Shown: piece by piece, positions 6,127 through 8,127 of the stretch | Numbering within the stretch: the stretch's first letter is position 1 | Layout: every line of letters begins with the position of its first letter | Source: Sulfurimonas sp. | Lineage (GTDB): Bacteria > Campylobacterota > Campylobacteria > Campylobacterales > Sulfurimonadaceae | Length of the DNA: 8,127 nt | Assembly: GCA_015663215.1 (NCBI GenBank) | Contig: DQSP01000219.1 | Span: 1 to 8,127 of the forward strand | Reading direction: 5' to 3' | Position numbers and translations under genes: made by a program | The notes under the pieces: generated by a model | What the model was told of the DNA's origin: nothing | What the model saw: only the letters and a program-made list of their open reading frames with translations | Database searches by the model: none

Positions 6127-7220
6127 GACTTTATTTTAACCAAATTTTGACACAGAACTCTTAACTCATCTTGACTCTGACCTAAACGTGCGATTAGTCT
6201 AACAACAGCACTTGGAACAGTTGGCTGTCTAATAGCACCAACACTATAACCTAGAGAGAACAAATCTTTTTTTATTTCTAAGACTTTTTTATTATCGCCT
6301 ATTAAAATAGAGACAATTAAACCTTCTATTTTTAAACCCAGTTCCTCAAATACTATTCTTTTTCTAACTTCTATTTCTTTACATAGTTCATTTTTATTTT
6401 CTTGTATATATTGGAGTGATTTATGTGCTAAAAGGGTGTCATATAAAGAGAGTGATGTCGCATAGATGATTGGCTTTGCTCTATTTATAAGATAGTCCAC
6501 TATATGCTCAGATGCTAAGATAAAAGCACCAAAACTTCCATATGCTTTACCAAGTGTTCCCATTTTTATATGATTAGCTTTTGGACTTATCCCATATAAA
6601 TCAAAGACACCCATAAGATTTTTTCCTACAACACCACTACTATGTGCCTCATCTACAATCAAAATAGCATTTTGCTCATCGCATATTTCAAAGACCTCTT
6701 TTGGACATAAGTCACCATCCATAGAGTATATCCCCTCTACAGCAACTACTCTGCGTTTAGCTTGTGAATTTTTTAGCAGTAACGAGAGTGCATCCATGTC
6801 ATTATGTTTAAAAAATGTGACTTTTACAGAGTTAAGATTACTTGCTAGAATGCCTGAAGCATGATACAGTTCATCCATAAACAGTTCATCACCCTTTCGT
6901 ACAAGTGACTCGACAAGTGCAATATTGGCATTAAATCCACTTCCTAAAACAACTCCTGCTTCAAATGAATTTGCTTTACATAAAGCATCTTCAAAATCTT
7001 TATGTATCTCATGATAGCCATTTACCAGCATAGAAGCTTTCGAGCTATGGATGTCTAGCTTATCTAGTATTTGAGTAGTTTGTTTGTGAAGGGAATCTTT
7101 GTGTGAGAGCCCTAAGTAGTCATTTGACGCAAAGTCTAAGGTAGAGCTATCAGCTAACTCTCTTTTTCTATATCTACCTGATTTATGAAGTGCTTTTAAC
7201 TCTTGCTCATAAAACATCAT
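6123..7220 (-). CDS. bioF: 8-amino-7-oxononanoate synthase-like PLP enzyme (BioF/KBL family)
   Basis: Alpha-oxoamine synthase, fold-type I PLP enzyme; BioF joins pimeloyl-ACP/CoA with alanine, releasing CO2, to give 8-amino-7-oxononanoate, the first dedicated ring-forming step of biotin synthesis. The 365-residue protein is slightly shorter than E. coli BioF (384). It shows DFASNDYLGLS (29-39), DELYHASG (His120, cofactor stacking), IVDEAHSSGVVG (Asp190 and His193) and MGTLGKAYGSFGAF (PLP-binding Lys225), then IIYATSLS. The glycine-rich GxGGSR stretch of classical BioF reads HSSKASMLVNGYHEIH here (58-73). FxSNDYLGL favours BioF over 2-amino-3-ketobutyrate CoA ligase, but exact acyl donor and amino acid cannot be proven from sequence; no other bio gene is nearby. 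It starts with two Met codons; the first (7220) makes an ATGA overlap with the GGDEF gene, and AAGG lies 10 nt upstream. Confidence 0.85.
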   Translation of the reverse strand: MMFYEQELKALHKSGRYRKRELADSSTLDFASNDYLGLSHKDSLHKQTTQILDKLDIHSSKASMLVNGYHEIHKDFEDALCKANSFEAGVVLGSGFNANIALVESLVRKGDELFMDELYHASGILASNLNSVKVTFFKHNDMDALSLLLKNSQAKRRVVAVEGIYSMDGDLCPKEVFEICDEQNAILIVDEAHSSGVVGKNLMGVFDLYGISPKANHIKMGTLGKAYGSFGAFILASEHIVDYLINRAKPIIYATSLSLYDTLLAHKSLQYIQENKNELCKEIEVRKRIVFEELGLKIEGLIVSILIGDNKKVLEIKKDLFSLGYSVGAIRQPTVPSAVVRLIARLGQSQDELRVLCQNLVKIKS

Positions 7221-8127
7221 CCAATAATAACCTTATTTCGTCCTGTATCTTTTGCTCGGTAAAGTGCCATATCTGCTCGTTTAAAAATTGTCTGAGCATC
7301 ATCCCCTTTTTCGTACTGCACAACTCCAAAACTCATAGTGATTGGAACTATCTTTTTATGGTTTTGTATAAGCACACGTAGTTTTTGTGCTAAGAGGTAT
7401 GCCTTGTCTTTTGATGTATTTGGTAAAATCAAAACAAATTCTTCTCCCCCAATCCTACAAAATATATCTACTTCTCGAAGATGATGTCCTATAAAATTAG
7501 TATATTCTTGAAGTACTTTATCCCCCATATCATGCCCTAAAGAGTCGTTGATTTTTTTAAAGAAATCTATATCTAAAAGAACTAAGGAAAAAAGATGTGG
7601 ATATCTCTGTGCGAGAGTGATATGTTCGCTTAATATGTCATCATAATACTTTCTATTACCAATGTTTGTCAATTTATCTTTTATACTTAAAGAAACTAGC
7701 TCATGCTTTGTACTTTCTTGTTCTGTAATATCTGAAAGTATCATCGCATAAATATTTTTCTTTTTATCTAAAAGAGAAGCAGAGATAAGAAAATAAAAAT
7801 GCTCACCATCTATTTTCATCTTTACTTTATGCTTCTTATCTCTAAAATTTACCAAAAACTCTATCCAGCTTGCTTCATCTTGTGGAGGTGCTAGATATCC
7901 ATCTTCAACTTCAAAAAAGTTCGATATACAAGCATGAGTATTTGTAAAGTCTTTTAAATTTTTGTAACTCTTAAAGTAATGAAAAAAAGTTTTATTTGCG
8001 GTGACTATATTTTTCATATCATGAACAATAACTATATTTAACGAGTTGTCAATTATCTCTTTATAGTATGTTTTTTGTTGTAGAGTTTTTTTTGATAAAA
8101 GATATGCTGCGAACATGCTCACTACCA
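7217..8127 (-). CDS. Membrane-anchored PAS-GGDEF diguanylate cyclase (5' end outside window)
   Basis: Predicted enzyme making the second messenger c-di-GMP from two GTP. The frame is open to the right edge: GTG at 8122 and ATG at 8116 are possible starts, but no stop precedes them, and the first residues (VSMFAAYLLSKK) look like the end of a membrane helix followed by positive charges. The true start, and probably a periplasmic or membrane sensor part, therefore lie outside. Counting from 8122, a PAS-like domain spans about 17-135 (EIIDNSLNIVIVHD to LSDITEQE). The GGDEF domain (about 145-301) has DKLTNIGNRKYYD, LLDIDFFKKINDSLGHDMGD, the active-site GGEEF (225-229) and a C-terminal RADMALYRAKDTGRN. 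An RxxD product-inhibition site (REVD, 216-219) sits five residues before GGEEF, so an active, feedback-inhibited cyclase is expected. Its TGA overlaps the bioF ATG (ATGA, 7217-7220), making it the most upstream visible gene of the operon. Confidence 0.92.
   Translation of the reverse strand, partial: VVSMFAAYLLSKKTLQQKTYYKEIIDNSLNIVIVHDMKNIVTANKTFFHYFKSYKNLKDFTNTHACISNFFEVEDGYLAPPQDEASWIEFLVNFRDKKHKVKMKIDGEHFYFLISASLLDKKKNIYAMILSDITEQESTKHELVSLSIKDKLTNIGNRKYYDDILSEHITLAQRYPHLFSLVLLDIDFFKKINDSLGHDMGDKVLQEYTNFIGHHLREVDIFCRIGGEEFVLILPNTSKDKAYLLAQKLRVLIQNHKKIVPITMSFGVVQYEKGDDAQTIFKRADMALYRAKDTGRNKVIIG

Noticed and set aside
7190..7381. A 63-codon plus-strand open frame across the bioF/GGDEF junction
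   Set aside because: It is antisense to the conserved GGDEF C-terminus and bioF start, with no supporting signals.

Overview
This AT-rich, gene-dense window looks like chromosomal DNA of a Campylobacterota (epsilonproteobacterial) organism, most like the Sulfurimonas/Sulfuricurvum/Arcobacter side of the phylum. The evidence is a GlnA whose adenylylation tyrosine is replaced by Phe, as described for Helicobacter pylori; a sensor kinase with the AHQWKQPL-type H-box common in this phylum; TTAG(C/T)TATAAT -10 boxes without a clear -35; and a bioF/PBP1A neighbourhood that, from memory, also occurs in H. pylori. The genus is inferred, not proven.

Plus-strand half (1-3400): the C-terminal 198 residues of glutamine synthetase GlnA, open at the left edge, end in a strong hairpin terminator. 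A cytoplasmic, orphan sensor histidine kinase follows with its own promoter-like -10 box. Its reading frame extends upstream to an ATG at 692 but is cut by one in-frame TGA at 782-784. Next is a complete leuA (2-isopropylmalate synthase, the DGNQAL or 'yeast-type' class) with its own -10 box, a 5'-leader inverted repeat and a terminator hairpin.

Minus-strand half (8127 down to 3413): four genes run in one direction and are joined by three identical 4-nt ATGA stop/start overlaps. In order of transcription they are a PAS-GGDEF diguanylate cyclase (5' end outside the window), a BioF-like PLP-dependent acyl-CoA/ACP:amino acid acyltransferase, an orphan ABC ATPase of the DppD/OppD/NikD type, and a class A penicillin-binding protein (PBP1A). 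They are almost certainly cotranscribed and translationally coupled. Their promoter lies beyond the right edge.

The window reads mainly as housekeeping genes: nitrogen assimilation, leucine and biotin synthesis, cell-wall synthesis and signalling. I see no mobile element, CRISPR array, tRNA or rRNA, and no stretch over 300 bases without a gene. The point most worth a second look is the in-frame TGA in the histidine kinase gene; next is the tightly coupled c-di-GMP/biotin/ABC/PBP operon with a lone ATPase.
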